From positions 1 through 64,000 of the forward strand of contig CAZWSC010000047.1 of assembly GCA_964636385.1 (NCBI GenBank): a stretch of 64,000 nucleotides of DNA, read 5' to 3'. The notes under the pieces are model-generated. The model had not been told where the DNA came from, made no database searches, and worked only from the letters and a program-made list of their open reading frames with translations. This DNA is from CAZWSC01 sp964636385. GTDB lineage: Bacteria > Eisenbacteria > RBG-16-71-46 > CAIMUX01. Both the position numbers and the translations under genes were made by a program. Shown here in pieces: positions 1 through 9,282 of this stretch; the stretch's first letter is position 1, and every line of letters begins with the position of its first letter.

Positions 1-412
1 CTCGTCAGGTCCGTTCTCGAATCGACGCTTCACAAGGTTCCGCCACACCATGAACACCGCCAGACGCTCCAAACCCATCTGCCTCCGCTTGCTCGCCGCC
101 GAGGGTGCGTGCTATCTGCCTGAGCCCTGCTCCTGAGACTGCCATCTGGTTGATGGGAATGAGCAGGTGTCTGAGCCTGAGCCAGTATGTGGTTGAGAAG
201 GTTACGGATGAGAAGAACCTCCCGCACTCGAGGCACCGGAACCTCTGGATCTTCTTCCCGTCGGAGGATCGACGGAAGAAGCCAGCCTTCTTGTATGACC
301 AGCCTGGCCTGGGCCTGTGGGCCGGGCATGCCTCGTTCGGGCAGTTTCCGGGGGTGTCGGTCCCGGTTGGTGGTGGTGTCGAGAAGATGTCCATGAACAC
401 CAGCACACGCAA
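1..412 (-). pseudogene. Transposase-type zinc-ribbon/HTH protein, frameshifted and internally deleted
   Basis: The first ~80 residues read as an insertion-sequence zinc ribbon: a CPNEAC pair, then GFFRR, then QRFRCLECGRFFSS, followed by TTYWLRLRHLL and an HTH-like GLRQIARTLG. The frame then runs out of family-like sequence. Shifting by one base just after ARTLG gives a sensible continuation (ASKRRQMGLERLAVFMVWRNLVKRR in two parts) that stays open to the window edge and resembles the C-terminal end of such transposases. The middle of the protein is therefore missing and the two ends lie in different frames. The exact IS family (IS1/IS1595-like) is a guess from the zinc-ribbon style. The real gene end is outside the window. 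Confidence 0.6.
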
Positions 413-453
413 GTTCCGGGCCCACTAGAGATGCAGTTTTGGGTCCAGAAGGG

Positions 454-1710
454 TCAGGCCACACACCTGCCGCTCTTGAACACCCGATCAACGTGTGACG
501 GTCCCAAATGGTAGGCCAGAGAGACGTACGAGGGAGCGTCGAGGATCTGAAGATCAGCACGCATGCCGGACGCAATCCTCCCACGATCGGCCGAAAGACC
601 CACAGCGTGAGCAGCATTGACAGTCGCCGCGGAAACAGCCTCCGCAGGGGTCAGGCCGACCTCAAGGCAGGCAATGGAGATCGCCAACGGCATTGACTCG
701 GACATGGAAGAGCCCGGATTGCAGTCGGTTGCAAGCGCAATCGGAACCATCTTCTCAACCATTGCCCGCCCCCGGGCATAGATGTGCTTTCCCAGTGAGT
801 AGGAGGTTATCGGCAGCAGGACCGCTGTGACGCCTGCTTCAGCCATCGCCTCCAGCCCTTCATCCGTCACAACAAGAAGATGATCCGCCGATGTTGCACC
901 AAGCTCGGCGGCCAGGTGAGCGCCGCCGATCGGCTCGAACTCCTCGGCGTGCAGCTTGAGGCCCATGCCGTGGTCCCGAGCCGCAGTCAGAATCCTCCGG
1001 GACTGCTCCACCGTGAAGACGCCAGCCTCACAGAAGACGTCGCAGAACCTCGCGTCAGTCTCCTTCGCTGCCCGGGGTATCATCTCGCTGATCACGAGGT
1101 CGACATAGGCTCCCCGGTTCTCCCTGAACTCATCCGGAAACTCGTGGGCGCCCATGAAGGTGGGGACCAGATCTACTTCATGCATTCTGTTCAGTCTTTC
1201 GGTGAGACGGAGCGCTCGAAGCTCCTGTTCAGTGCTGAGGCCATACCCGGACTTCGCCTCTGCCGTCGTGGTGCCGAACGAGAGCATTCGGTCCAGCCGC
1301 CGGGCCGACTCCCGCAGGATCCTCTCGTCCTCCGCCTCGCGGAATGTGCGCACCGTGGACCTGATTCCCCCGCCGGCCGCGGCGATCTCCATGTAGGTCT
1401 TCCCCCGGCATCGCATCTCGAACTCGGTCTCCCGCGATCCGGCGAAGAGCAGGTGGGTGTGTGGATCCACGAATCCCGGCAGAACAACGCCCCCCGCCGC
1501 ATCGTGCGTGCAATCGGCCGGCGCCTCGAAGGCGGACATGATCTCGCTCTCGGGTCCGGCCGCAGCGACTCTATCCCCCTCGATCGCCACCGCAGCCTTC
1601 TCCATGATCCCCAGATACGCGAGGTCTTCTCCGCGGCGCGGCACAGGCGGTCCATCCAGGGTGAGAAGCTGTCCGATGTTCCTTATGATCTGATCCGCCC
1701 TGCGTTTCAT
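454..1710 (-). CDS. hutI: Imidazolonepropionase (histidine degradation)
   Basis: Hydrolyses 4-imidazolone-5-propanoate to N-formimino-L-glutamate, the third step of histidine catabolism, in the cytoplasm. The protein shows the amidohydrolase metal motif DPHTHLLFAG near residue 75, AKSGYGL, the KLHAEEFEPIGG histidine region and the family signature ATDCNPGSS. At 418 residues it matches the usual ~410. The reading frame stays open a further 58 codons upstream, but I start at the second of two close ATGs because GGGAGG lies eight bases before it and only two bases before the first. No other hut gene is adjacent, so the rest of the pathway must be elsewhere. The gene is divergent from the CDF transporter. 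Confidence 0.95.
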   Translation of the reverse strand: MKRRADQIIRNIGQLLTLDGPPVPRRGEDLAYLGIMEKAAVAIEGDRVAAAGPESEIMSAFEAPADCTHDAAGGVVLPGFVDPHTHLLFAGSRETEFEMRCRGKTYMEIAAAGGGIRSTVRTFREAEDERILRESARRLDRMLSFGTTTAEAKSGYGLSTEQELRALRLTERLNRMHEVDLVPTFMGAHEFPDEFRENRGAYVDLVISEMIPRAAKETDARFCDVFCEAGVFTVEQSRRILTAARDHGMGLKLHAEEFEPIGGAHLAAELGATSADHLLVVTDEGLEAMAEAGVTAVLLPITSYSLGKHIYARGRAMVEKMVPIALATDCNPGSSMSESMPLAISIACLEVGLTPAEAVSAATVNAAHAVGLSADRGRIASGMRADLQILDAPSYVSLAYHLGPSHVDRVFKSGRCVA

Positions 1711-1871
1711 GGCCATTACCTCCCGCGTCCGGTTACGGCACCGGATACCCGGCACTGGTCGAAAGCCGGATCCTACAGCCTCGCGCAGCCCCGGGCGACC
1801 GCATATGCACGCGCCGGGCCAGTTCCGATGTACACGCCTCAGGGCTGTTCCGGCACGCCGGCCACACCGCC

Positions 1872-1900
1872 TTGCGCGGCTCATCCAGGCGGGGTACCCT
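1872..1900 (+). promoter_or_regulatory. Candidate sigma70-type promoter for the CDF gene
   Basis: TTGCGC and TACCCT are separated by 17 bases, about 80 bases before the transporter start, in the divergent region with hutI. The boxes are weak matches but follow the same layout as better candidates in this window. Confidence 0.3.
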
Positions 1901-1982
1901 CCTCGCGGTACTCCGGATGCGCCTCTTCATCCGCTCACGATCTGCGAGCTGACCAGGTCTTTCGGGCGAACCTGAAGGAAGC

Positions 1983-3449
1983 ATGGCCAAGGAAGTCGGT
2001 TCGACCAGTCTCGCCCTTACCGGCCGTGAGAAGAGCCGGGTGGCATGGGTGTCTGTCGGGGCGGCCCTTGCGCTCACGCTCTCCAAGCTCCTGGTCGGCC
2101 TTCAGACGAACAGCCTGGGTATCCTCTCCGACGCCGCTCACTCGGGGCTCGACATGGCCGGCGCAATACTGACCCTCGTTGCGGTGCGGATCTCCAGCCG
2201 CCCGGCCGACAAGTCCCACTCCTACGGGCATGCCAAGGCGGAGAATCTTTCGGCACTCGCGCAAACCGGCCTCCTTCTGGCCACGTCGGTATGGATCCTC
2301 GTCGAGGCCGTGAACAGGCTCTTCTTCGCCCGGGCTGAGGTCGATGCGGGTGCCTGGGCCTTCGGTGTGACCATTCTTGCCATCTTCGTCGACTTCTCGA
2401 GATCCCGCGCACTCAGGGCGGCCGCACGCCGTTACAGGAGCCCGGCCCTCGAGGCGGACGCCTATCACTTCGCAACCGATCTATGGTCATCTGGCGCAGT
2501 GCTCCTGGGTCTCCTGGGTGTGCGCATCGGCGCTCACTTCGGTCTGCCCGGCCTGGCCCGCGCGGATGCCGCGGCCGGTCTGGTCGTGGGCTGCATAGTC
2601 CTGTGGATATGCGTCACCCTCGTCCGCCGCAATGTCAACGACCTGATGGACGCCGTCTCCCCGGGGCTGAGGGCAAGCGTCACGGAGGCCGCACATGTCC
2701 CGGGTGTCGTGGGAGTGGAAAGGGTACGCGTCCGCATTGCCGGGCCTGCCTCCTTCGCGGATCTGAACCTGAGCGTTGAGAGGGACACCCCGCTGGTTCA
2801 GGCGCATGCGATCGCAGCTGACGCAGAAGCGGCCGTACAGGCCGTTCTGCCGAATGCCGACGTCGTTGTGCACGTCAATCCGGTGCCGGGCACGAACGAA
2901 AGCCTCCTGACATCCGTCCGAATCCTCGCCGCCCGGCACGATCTGGGAGTGCACGATCTCCACCTGCACGATGATGAGGGAAGGCAGAGCCTGCAGATGC
3001 ACGTCGAGGTGAGCGAGTCGCTGTCACTCGCAGAGGCCCACTCGAGAGTGACGGTCTTCGAGGCAGCGTTGCATGCGGAGTTCCCGGAGCTCGACTCCGT
3101 CGTCACGCATCTCGAGCCTGTGGGTGACGGCTCGGTACGCCAGACGGGTGTGGAAGGCGACACAGAGCAGGTCGCGGCCGCGCTGGAAGAGATATCAGCC
3201 GAGATACGGATCGGTTTCCAGCCGCATGAGCTGACCGTCCACAGACGCGGCGGGCGGATCTCGGTCTCATTCCACTGCCGCCTCCACCCGTCGGCAGGGC
3301 TGCGGGATGCACATGCGTTCAGCGGAGAGCTGGAGCGAAGATTGCGTCTGCGCCTGCCTCACATCGACCGCGTGACCATACACGCGGAGCCGACGGAGAG
3401 CCCTGGGGCAGCGGACCGGGATGCAGGAAGGTATCAGGACTCCTCGTGA
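1983..3449 (+). CDS. Cation diffusion facilitator with three tandem C-terminal dimerisation domains
   Basis: Inner-membrane divalent metal/proton antiporter. Residues ~15-210 hold the six-helix transporter with both metal-site motifs: DAAHSGLD in helix 2 and HFATD in helix 5. The usual family length is about 300 residues; this one has 488. The extra length looks like two added copies of the cytoplasmic ferredoxin-like dimerisation domain: three successive blocks end in related strings HVNPVP (near residue 295), HLEPVG (near 374) and HAEPTE (near 469). The ATG is preceded by GAAGGAAGC. The 3' end overlaps the convergent helicase gene by 16 bases. The metal (Zn, Mn, Fe, Co) cannot be decided from sequence alone. 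Confidence 0.9.
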   Translation: MAKEVGSTSLALTGREKSRVAWVSVGAALALTLSKLLVGLQTNSLGILSDAAHSGLDMAGAILTLVAVRISSRPADKSHSYGHAKAENLSALAQTGLLLATSVWILVEAVNRLFFARAEVDAGAWAFGVTILAIFVDFSRSRALRAAARRYRSPALEADAYHFATDLWSSGAVLLGLLGVRIGAHFGLPGLARADAAAGLVVGCIVLWICVTLVRRNVNDLMDAVSPGLRASVTEAAHVPGVVGVERVRVRIAGPASFADLNLSVERDTPLVQAHAIAADAEAAVQAVLPNADVVVHVNPVPGTNESLLTSVRILAARHDLGVHDLHLHDDEGRQSLQMHVEVSESLSLAEAHSRVTVFEAALHAEFPELDSVVTHLEPVGDGSVRQTGVEGDTEQVAAALEEISAEIRIGFQPHELTVHRRGGRISVSFHCRLHPSAGLRDAHAFSGELERRLRLRLPHIDRVTIHAEPTESPGAADRDAGRYQDSS

Positions 3450-5593
3450 GAACCGCCTGCATCGGGATCCTCCCCCTGCAAGCGACCCTCGAGCCACCCG
3501 GAGGCTGAGTCCACCAGCTCCCCCCATGACCGCGCAGTCCGGAAGTCCATCCCGATGCTCCTGCGGAACCTGCTCCCGTATGGGCGGGTCAGGATCCGCG
3601 GGTCAGCCACCACGAAGATGCCGCGGTCGCTCCGTCGACGGATGAGGCGCCCGAATCCCTGGCGGAAGCGGATCACGGCTTCGGGGAGATGGAAATCGCG
3701 GAAGGGATCGCGCCCCTCCTCCGCGGTCCGTTCGGCCCTGGCCTCCACCAGCGGTTCGGTCGGCACAAGGAACGGAAGGCGGGCCATGACCAGGATCTCG
3801 AGTTCCTCCCCGGGGAAATCAACCCCCTCCCAGAACGAGGCGGCGCCCAGCAGCACGGCAGGCCCGTCCCCCGAAAAACCGGTGCGCAGCCTGCGGCGTC
3901 CTCCGTCCACTCCCTGCGCCAGCAGGCGGATCCCTCGATCCTCCAGCGGGAGTCGGACGATCCCCTCCACCTTCCGCAACGCCTCGTGGGAGGTGAAAAG
4001 GACAAGCATCTTCCGCCGCAGCCGGACCGCCATCGCCTCGATACCGGCGGCCAGAGACTCGGCCGCATTCGGGCTCCCCGGATCCGGCATCCCCTCCATG
4101 GCCCACGCCTGCACCTGTTCCTCCAGCCGGAACGGCGTGTCGAGCGGCAGCCCCTCGCAGCCGTCCTCGGAAAGACCCAGCGCCCGGGCTGAGTGAGCGA
4201 AGCTGCCGTCCACCGCAAGGGTCGCCGAGGTCAGGACCACGGACTGTTTCGGCCTGAAGAGCGCCTCCCTCAGCTGATCGCCGACGTGTACAGGCGCGGC
4301 TCTGAGCGTTGTCCCCCCGCCGCCGGCAGGATCGATCCAGTAGATGTACCCCGGGCGGTCAGGATCGATCAGCGCTCCCAGGTTCATGAGCTCCGCGCGC
4401 GCCTGGTCCATCTGTCGAGCCCCCTCCAGGAGCGGGCGGAGGTCATCCTCGGACCGACCGCGGCTCAGCGTCCGGATCTGCTCCTGCAGCTCGTCCAGCC
4501 TGTCCAGATGCGCTTCGATCCGCGAGCAGAGTGCGAACCCTGAAGCCGGAAAGAGATCCCGGATCTCCGCCCCCGGGCCGTAACGCAAGTGGCCCTTGCC
4601 CGGAAATGCCGGGTGCCCGCCCAACTCGGCCCAGAAAGCCCGGCCGGCGAGGATCTGCGAGCCTGTCTCCTCCTCCAGCAGGCGGATGCGCCCCAGCATC
4701 TCCGTCTGGTCAACCTTGCCGGGATGTCCCCGCAGCACCCTTCGCAACTGATCTGTGAACCCCGGCTCGCCCCTTCCGCCAAGCCCCTTGATGGCTCCTT
4801 CCAGGCTGGTCTCGCTTACCGAGAGACTCAGCGGTTCCACCGCCGCCTTGGGCAGATGATGCGCCTCGTCCAGAATCGCCGCGCTCCATTCCGGCATGCC
4901 TGCCGCCTGATGGAAGATGTCGATCAGCAGAAGGGAATGGTTGACCACGATGAGATGCGCGTCCTTCGCGAGCTGACGGGATCTCTTGAAGAAACAGCCG
5001 TTCTCGGCCGTGCAGGTCGGCGTGGAGCAGAAGCGTGTCTCGCCAGCGATGCGGGGCAGGAGCGCCCTGACCCGGTTACCCTTTGCTCCCACGGGAACGG
5101 GCGCACCGGACAGGTCTCCCGTGTCCGTCGTCCTCACCCAGTACCCGAGGCTGCGCTCCAGGTCCTCTCCCTCCACAGTCCCCTGGATCTCGCCGAGGAG
5201 GTAATCCCAGCGGTTCCGGCACAGGTAGTTGGAGCGCCCCTTCAGCACAACCGCGCTGATGCTGCGGTTGATCAGGCGACGAACATTGGGAAGATCCTTG
5301 TCCAGTATCTGATCCTGAAGGCTGCGGGTATAGGTGGAGACCACGATCGGCTCGCGCGACTCCATTGCCCACAGGATCCCGGGGACCAGGTATGCAAGCG
5401 ACTTGCCGACACCGGTCGGCGCCTCGACCAGGAGTCTTCCGTCGTGGCAGAGGGTGCGACTCACGGCAAGAGCCATCGCGCTCTGCTGGGGCCGCAGTTC
5501 ATGGCTGGGGGCCAGCACCCGGGAGAGCGGGCCGTCCGGCGCAAACACCCTTTCAGTACCACTGGCGACCCTGCTGATCTCTTCCGGCTTCAC
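3434..5593 (-). CDS. dinG: DinG/XPD-family iron-sulfur ATP-dependent DNA helicase
   Basis: Superfamily 2 5'-3' DNA helicase, probably in repair or R-loop and fork processing. Walker A is EAPTGVGKS near residue 60 and Walker B is DEAH in AAILDEAHH near residue 240. Four cysteines between them (one in YLCRNRW, three in FCSTPTC...ENGC) fit the 4Fe-4S cluster of the XPD/DinG group. C-terminal helicase motifs include SFWEGVDFPG and GFGRLIRR. The 719-residue length is typical. It stands alone, convergent with the CDF gene. Assignment to DinG rather than the close YoaA-like branch is by overall pattern only. Confidence 0.9.
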   Translation of the reverse strand: MKPEEISRVASGTERVFAPDGPLSRVLAPSHELRPQQSAMALAVSRTLCHDGRLLVEAPTGVGKSLAYLVPGILWAMESREPIVVSTYTRSLQDQILDKDLPNVRRLINRSISAVVLKGRSNYLCRNRWDYLLGEIQGTVEGEDLERSLGYWVRTTDTGDLSGAPVPVGAKGNRVRALLPRIAGETRFCSTPTCTAENGCFFKRSRQLAKDAHLIVVNHSLLLIDIFHQAAGMPEWSAAILDEAHHLPKAAVEPLSLSVSETSLEGAIKGLGGRGEPGFTDQLRRVLRGHPGKVDQTEMLGRIRLLEEETGSQILAGRAFWAELGGHPAFPGKGHLRYGPGAEIRDLFPASGFALCSRIEAHLDRLDELQEQIRTLSRGRSEDDLRPLLEGARQMDQARAELMNLGALIDPDRPGYIYWIDPAGGGGTTLRAAPVHVGDQLREALFRPKQSVVLTSATLAVDGSFAHSARALGLSEDGCEGLPLDTPFRLEEQVQAWAMEGMPDPGSPNAAESLAAGIEAMAVRLRRKMLVLFTSHEALRKVEGIVRLPLEDRGIRLLAQGVDGGRRRLRTGFSGDGPAVLLGAASFWEGVDFPGEELEILVMARLPFLVPTEPLVEARAERTAEEGRDPFRDFHLPEAVIRFRQGFGRLIRRRSDRGIFVVADPRILTRPYGSRFRRSIGMDFRTARSWGELVDSASGWLEGRLQGEDPDAGGSHEES

Positions 5594-5763
5594 TCTGCTC
5601 CTTTCGACAGCCCGGCATCCCGTCGCACCAACCCGTTACCGGGCCACGGGACGTTATCACCGCACCTGCCTCCGTTCAACAGCCGAGCCTCGACGCAGCG
5701 CGCTTCCCTTCCGCGTTCCAGGAAAGTACTCTCTCCCGGAGTCACAACAGAGAAGGAGGCAGC

Positions 5764-6906
5764 ATGCGTCTGGGATTGCTCGGTGCGGGGATGCAGGGTG
5801 TGGCCTGCGTGTACGACTGGCTCAGGCAGGACGGGGTGGAGGAAATCCGGGTCCTGGACTCCGATGAGACGAAGCTTGCGACGCTGCAGATGCGCTTCGA
5901 AGACCGGCGGATCAGAGTCGAGCCGCTCGATGTCTCACGCCAGGAGCATCTGCCTCGCGCGATCCACGGGCTGGATGCGGTCGCCAGCATGGTCCCGTAC
6001 TACCTGAATGTCGCCGTCACGAAGGCGGCGATCGAGGCGAGAGTCCCGATGGTGGACCTGGGCGGAAACGTCGACGTGGTCCAGCAGCAGCGGGCCCTCG
6101 ACCCCGAGGCCCGGCGCGCGGGGATCACGATCCTGCCCGACCAGGGGCTGGCCCCGGGCCTCGCCGGAATCCTCGGCGTGTACGGCATGCGAGGGATGGA
6201 CTCCGTGGAAGAAGTCCGCCTTCGCGTCGGCGGCCTGCCACAGCAACCGGAGGGTCCCCTGGGATATGCACTCAGCTTCTCGATCCACGGCCTTCTGAAC
6301 GAGTACTCAGGCGAAGCTGTCGGGCTTGAAGACGGCCGCATCTCCAGGCAGCCGGCATTGGGCGGCGTGGAGAAGATCAGCTTCCCGCCGCCCCTGGGAG
6401 ACTGCGAGGCTGCGTACACCTCGGGCGGAACCTCGACGCTCCCCTGGACCCTCGAGGGGCGCGTGCGCGATCTGGACTACAAGACGATCAGGTACCCTGG
6501 TCACTGGGAGCACCTCGGCTTCCTGAAGGAGATCGGGATGCTGGACACGCAGGCTGTGCGTGTCGGCAGGCTGCAGGTTTCCCCCCGGGAGATGCTGGCC
6601 ACCCTGCTCGAGCCGTTGTTGGAGATCCCCGGCATGCGCGACCTGGTGGTGCTGCGCGTGAGCGTCCGGGGATCACGGGGCGGAGAGCAGGTCAGGAGAC
6701 AGTACGACATGCTCGACTTCCACGATGAGGAGAGCGGCCTCTCAGCGATGACGCGGTGCACATCCTTCCCCGCATCCGAATCGGCGCTTCTGCTGGCAAG
6801 GGGAGCCCTGAGGGAATCAGGCGTTCTGGCCGCAGAGGAAGCCCTGCCAATGGACGCATACGTGGAGGCTCTCCGCAGGCGCGGGCTCAGGATCGAAGAA
6901 AGCTAG
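5764..6906 (+). CDS. Saccharopine dehydrogenase-like NAD(P)-dependent oxidoreductase
   Basis: A Rossmann fold opens the protein (GAGMQG at residues 8-13, acidic D near the end of strand 2 in VLDSDE). Typical family strings follow: PYYLNVAVTKAAIE, MVDLGGN, PDQGLAPGLAGILG, and YKTIRYPGHWEH near residue 240. This set is found in the saccharopine dehydrogenase / lysine 6-dehydrogenase / carboxynorspermidine dehydrogenase superfamily; the substrate cannot be told from the sequence. Its 380 residues fit the single-domain members. AAGGAGG lies five bases before the ATG. No partner gene is co-transcribed, so there is no context for a pathway. Confidence 0.85.
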   Translation: MRLGLLGAGMQGVACVYDWLRQDGVEEIRVLDSDETKLATLQMRFEDRRIRVEPLDVSRQEHLPRAIHGLDAVASMVPYYLNVAVTKAAIEARVPMVDLGGNVDVVQQQRALDPEARRAGITILPDQGLAPGLAGILGVYGMRGMDSVEEVRLRVGGLPQQPEGPLGYALSFSIHGLLNEYSGEAVGLEDGRISRQPALGGVEKISFPPPLGDCEAAYTSGGTSTLPWTLEGRVRDLDYKTIRYPGHWEHLGFLKEIGMLDTQAVRVGRLQVSPREMLATLLEPLLEIPGMRDLVVLRVSVRGSRGGEQVRRQYDMLDFHDEESGLSAMTRCTSFPASESALLLARGALRESGVLAAEEALPMDAYVEALRRRGLRIEES

Positions 6907-6977
6907 CCCGGACCGATCATGAACCCGCTGCTGCGACGCCGGAAAGGCGCAGGAACGGCCCCGCTGCGCGGAACGGC

Positions 6978-7817
6978 CTACCGCCCCCGTCCTCGATGCT
7001 GCAGTATCTGCAGATACCTTCCGAGACGCTCGACCCTCACGCGGTCGCGGCGGCGGACGTAGATCAGGTGCATCACACGCAGGGCACGCAGGGCAAGCTC
7101 CCTGCGTCCCAACTCCCGGATGTAATCATCCCGGGGGTGATACTCCCGCAGGTAGGAATCCATCACCTCTTCCCTGGTGAGGATCCTCCCGGCACGGCAG
7201 GTGTCGAGGAAGATCTCCTCGCTACCCTCCCTGTAGAGAAGCAGGACGGTCCCCGGGAGCCCGGCTGCGACGATCGGGAGGCGGAGACGACGCGCGACAA
7301 GGATCAGGACTGCTGCCAGGAGGACCGACACGCCCCTCCTCGACTCGAGCACGTGATTCATGCATGCGTGCTCGGGCTTCGCATCGGAGAGTCCCACAAC
7401 GCGGAAACCGGCCCTCTGGTGGAAAACCTCGTCCAGGCCCATCACGATGTCCAGGGCATCTCCCCTCGAAGCCAGCACCTCGCGCATCTGCCGGGCGAGA
7501 AGATCCAGCGGGCGGGAGATCGACTCCCTGGATAGATCCGGATCCTCCACTCTGGCCAGGGCGTGAAAGGCCGACTCCAGGTCGAATGTGCGGATATCCC
7601 CCGATGTCAGAAGGCTGAGTTCCCGCTCGACCTGCTCGGTAAGGAGCAATGACAGCGAGTGGCGTGCCCGGGCGCGCAGCTTGGGATCCCCTGCCTCGCT
7701 TGCGCGACGAAGCTCGGGCAGGGCGTCATCACCCAGCTCGACAAGGTGCTTCCATACCAGTTCCGCTATCCGCGGGTCATCGTCGGCGAGCAACGACACC
7801 AGCGCCTGTATCTTCAT
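6978..7817 (-). CDS. SirB1/transglutaminase-like N-terminal domain protein with HEAT-like repeats
   Basis: About 279 residues. Residues ~1-80 are alpha-helical repeats (LADDDPRIAELVWKHL, then LRRASEAGDPKLRARA), resembling HEAT repeats. Residues ~120-240 match the SirB1/YchA-type transglutaminase-like domain: MNHVLESRRGVSVLLAAVLI, LRLPIVAAGLPG and EEIFLDTCRAG. In the family these follow the NxvLxxRrGiPisL / glxlPghF pattern; here the loop reads LPGTVLLLY, so the usual H of PGHF is replaced by T. The molecular role of the family is not established. ATG is chosen because CGGAG precedes it; a TTG four codons upstream with its own GGAG is also possible. Confidence 0.75.
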   Translation of the reverse strand: MKIQALVSLLADDDPRIAELVWKHLVELGDDALPELRRASEAGDPKLRARARHSLSLLLTEQVERELSLLTSGDIRTFDLESAFHALARVEDPDLSRESISRPLDLLARQMREVLASRGDALDIVMGLDEVFHQRAGFRVVGLSDAKPEHACMNHVLESRRGVSVLLAAVLILVARRLRLPIVAAGLPGTVLLLYREGSEEIFLDTCRAGRILTREEVMDSYLREYHPRDDYIRELGRRELALRALRVMHLIYVRRRDRVRVERLGRYLQILQHRGRGR

Positions 7818-7977
7818 GGACTCCGTCAATTCGCGTCTCCGATCCGATTGCTGAACAGCCGGCCCCGACCCGATCCCCCCGCGCAGGCCCCGGGTTCGCG
7901 GGTCGGCGGATCAGACGGGCCTGCATGACGGGACGGCAACAGAGCGAGGCTATCAGAGCGGCAGCAAGGGTCACAAC

Positions 7978-8007
7978 GGAAAAGCCCGGGGCATCAACCC
8001 CGGGCTT
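7978..8007 (-). terminator. Rho-independent terminator of the Fn3 lipoprotein gene
   Basis: A perfect 10-bp stem (AAGCCCGGGG / CCCCGGGCTT) with a six-base loop is followed on the minus strand by TTTT, about 30 bases after the stop codon of the lipoprotein gene. Confidence 0.75.
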
Positions 8008-8037
8008 CCAACCCGTTACTGCTCCGTCTGATCCAGG

Positions 8038-8940
8038 TCAGGGCCTTTCGCGGAAGCGGATGTAGTCGGGAATCGGCTGCCAGGCCACCCTCAGCGCGAG
8101 GGAACGCTCTCCCGCAGCCCCGGACATGGTCTCGACCTCTATCTTGGCATAGTGGTACTCGCCTTCAGCCGATACGGGAATACGCACGGCCACCACCCTG
8201 CCCACAACTTCCGCCTGCGTGTCACCGAGAACAACGTGGTCAGCCCAGTTCTCATCAGGCGTGGTCCCTTCATCGAAGGAGTCCAGAAGCATCAGCCCGG
8301 AAACCCGGTCGGACCAGTCGTGGGTGCTGGCGACGAGGTGCGGACTCTTCAGCGCAAGAGGAAAGCCAGGATCATCGTTGGGATCTGTGGTTCCGAGGTA
8401 GACATCAATGGAGTCCTTGTTGGCGATCCTCATGCTAAAAGCCTCGCCGTCGGAGCATCGAAGCCCGCTGGGCTGACCGGTGGCGGCGAATTCGTGCAGG
8501 GCATCGACGAAAAACTCGGGACGCGGCGCCGTGTGTATCTCATTGGAGGGCTCACTGAGTCGTCCATCGTCAAGCGCAGCCCTGACGGCGTAGTAGTAGC
8601 GGGTCCCCTCCTCCACTCCGTCGTCCTCGTAGTACGTCAACGCGGTCGGTGTGCGGTTCAGTCTGTACTCCGCAAGTTCGGCAGGCGTGGCGCCCACCAT
8701 GCTCGAAGTGTGTCTGTAAACTGCATACCCGTTGAAATCGGACCGCGAGGCGTCGTCGGACGAGTCCCAGGATAGCACCACCTCACCTTCGAAGTTGATG
8801 AAAGTGAGATTGTGCGGCGGGTCCAGCTCTTCCGGGGGAACTGCCACCTTGTCGTCGTCATCGCTGCAGCCGGCGGCGACGGCCAGCAGAAGAACCACCA
8901 TGATGGGCGTGACGGCCCGCAGACTCTTCATAGATCGCAT
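8038..8940 (-). CDS. Secreted lipoprotein with a fibronectin type III domain
   Basis: The N-terminus has a charged start, a hydrophobic core and the lipobox LAVAAGC, so the protein should be lipidated at Cys and exported. After an acidic DDDD linker comes one Fn3-like domain (residues ~40-140: LTFINFEGEVVLSWD, FNGYAVYRH, TRYYYAVRA, PSNEI). The C-terminal ~150 residues have no family I recognise. ATG is chosen because AAGGAGG lies six bases upstream; the frame is open further but without a better site. A strong terminator follows, so the gene is probably monocistronic. Function unknown. Confidence 0.85.
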   Translation of the reverse strand: MRSMKSLRAVTPIMVVLLLAVAAGCSDDDDKVAVPPEELDPPHNLTFINFEGEVVLSWDSSDDASRSDFNGYAVYRHTSSMVGATPAELAEYRLNRTPTALTYYEDDGVEEGTRYYYAVRAALDDGRLSEPSNEIHTAPRPEFFVDALHEFAATGQPSGLRCSDGEAFSMRIANKDSIDVYLGTTDPNDDPGFPLALKSPHLVASTHDWSDRVSGLMLLDSFDEGTTPDENWADHVVLGDTQAEVVGRVVAVRIPVSAEGEYHYAKIEVETMSGAAGERSLALRVAWQPIPDYIRFRERP

Positions 8941-9194
8941 GTCATGCCTCCTTGCTATCATCCCGCCATGCGTTCCCGACCGGCCCCGACGACCGGCCAC
9001 CCGACGCACAGGCAGAACAGACCTGGTATCCTCCGGTTTCCCTGCGACAGGTATGCATTGTCGCGCGGCGCGGCTGTGGGATCAAGGGGATGCCCTGACG
9101 CCATAGCCGCCGGGCGGCCTCTCGGCCCACTTCCGGGCGCTTGGGACAGGATTCTGCCCGGACAGGGACGAGCCGACCGGGACCGGCTGGCGCG
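8941..9194. other. Intergenic stretch between divergent genes
   Basis: The region between the lipoprotein start and dusB is about 340 bases. Apart from the promoter reported separately, I see no gene, repeat or convincing hairpin; the short frames in it have no family-like content and no ribosome binding sites. Confidence 0.6.
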
Positions 9195-9223
9195 TTGACA
9201 CTACGCCATGGGCTGCCTACAGT
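9195..9223 (+). promoter_or_regulatory. Sigma70-type promoter of the dusB-deoC operon
   Basis: A consensus TTGACA is separated by exactly 17 bases from TACAGT, 60 bases before the dusB ATG. This is the best promoter match seen in the window and would drive dusB and the three genes overlapping or following it. Confidence 0.65.
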
Positions 9224-9282
9224 TAGTCTCCTGTAGCACGTTGCTTCCGGCGTAGCGTGTCCCCATCGGCAAGAGGGAGACG

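Noticed and set aside
880..2172. 430-residue plus-strand frame over hutI
   Set aside because: It is antisense to a clear hutI gene, has no ribosome site, and its composition is that of G+C-rich shadow frames.
4589..6007. 472-residue plus-strand frame over dinG and the start of the oxidoreductase
   Set aside because: It crosses two real genes on different strands and lacks any family-like segment.
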